Below, piece by piece: positions 63,891 to 64,000 of a stretch of 64,000 nt of DNA. This DNA comes from Lysinibacillus agricola. Its GTDB lineage: Bacteria > Bacillota > Bacilli > Bacillales_A > Planococcaceae. The stretch lies in the NCBI RefSeq assembly GCF_016638705.1, contig NZ_CP067341.1, positions 1,057,501 to 1,121,500 of the forward strand. Reading direction: 5' to 3'. Position numbers and translations under genes: made by a program. Positions within the stretch are counted from its first letter, which is position 1, and each line of letters opens with the position of its first letter. The notes beneath the pieces were generated by a model, which ran no database searches, was not told where the DNA came from, and saw only the letters and a list, made by a program, of their open reading frames with translations.

Positions 63891-64000
63891 ATGAATTTAG
63901 AAAACCGTTTAAAGGAATTGAGAGAACAACATAAGTATACGCAGGATGATGTCGCAGGTTTTTTAAATATTTCAAGACAATCCGTTTCAAAATGGGAGTT
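63891..64000 (+). CDS. XRE-family regulator, truncated by window end
   Basis: Only the first 36 codons lie in the window: MNLENRLKELREQHKYTQDD and VAGFLNISRQSVSKWE, the start of an XRE helix-turn-helix. CGGAG lies upstream of the ATG. The rest continues beyond the window. Confidence 0.85.
   Translation, partial: MNLENRLKELREQHKYTQDDVAGFLNISRQSVSKWE

Overview
The window looks like chromosome of a low-G+C Gram-positive bacterium of the Bacillaceae/Planococcaceae, most probably Lysinibacillus or a close relative. The reasons are A+T-rich DNA, strong AGGAGG-type ribosome binding sites with frequent TTG and GTG starts, and Bacillus-type gene sets (fadH, darB-ccpC, ykuU-ykuV, rpoY-rnjA, ykrA, def, pdhABCD, dctSRP, potABCD with an XRE-cupin regulator, ktrC, mprF, swrC). 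The genus is inferred from gene content and the look of the proteins, not from a database search.

Layout. 1-4.2 kb: end of an iron alcohol dehydrogenase, a 20-copy 21-bp tandem array, fadH, a small membrane protein, darB and ccpC. 4.7-16.6 kb: one eight-gene operon (large membrane glutamine-amidotransferase-like protein, ABC ATPase and permease, Q/N/G-rich membrane protein, MoxR ATPase, DUF58 protein, two membrane von Willebrand A proteins). 17-20.7 kb: MarR regulator, NTF2-like protein, EVE protein, thiW behind a TPP riboswitch, and an MFS exporter. 20.9-25.4 kb: the polyamine uptake operon and its regulator with two identical-geometry operators. 26-27.1 kb: ykuU-ykuV. 27.1-33.4 kb: a scarred accessory region with a group II intron fragment, IS3, IS6 and ISL3 remnants, a MerR/SDR pair with a textbook long-spacer promoter, a G+C-richer PRISE-type reductase and an MFS gene cut off by the ISL3 remnant. 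33.7-44.4 kb: ktrC, dicarboxylate transport and its two-component system, mprF, and two S66 peptidases, the first a chimera with a GNAT tail. 44.8-49 kb: swrC and a divergent TetR regulator. 49.3-58.7 kb: rnjA-rpoY, a 23-codon cationic peptide gene with complete promoter, ribosome binding site and terminator, ykrA, def and pdhABCD. 58.9-64 kb: an SDR lacking the usual catalytic pair, cidAB, a 1.4-kb inverted-repeat-bounded cassette-like region, a methyltransferase, and the start of an XRE regulator.

The most unusual structure is in the intergenic DNA. At least seven copies or part copies of a G+C-richer repeat (about 4.26, 4.56, 16.6, 25.5, 44.5 and 59.8 kb, with a related type at 17.6 and 51.4 kb) share three properties. 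They have terminal inverted repeats that resemble the end of the ISL3-type remnant at 31.8 kb. They contain paired hairpins whose stems change sequence but keep pairing. Several carry an internal 36-bp unit present in 2, 3 or 5 copies. They look like non-autonomous mobile elements under structural constraint. A second candidate is the region 61606-63044, where two small minus-strand genes are each followed 21-23 nt after the stop by a short palindromic repeat, and the whole is bounded by inverted repeats that each carry a different hairpin between the same two conserved boxes.
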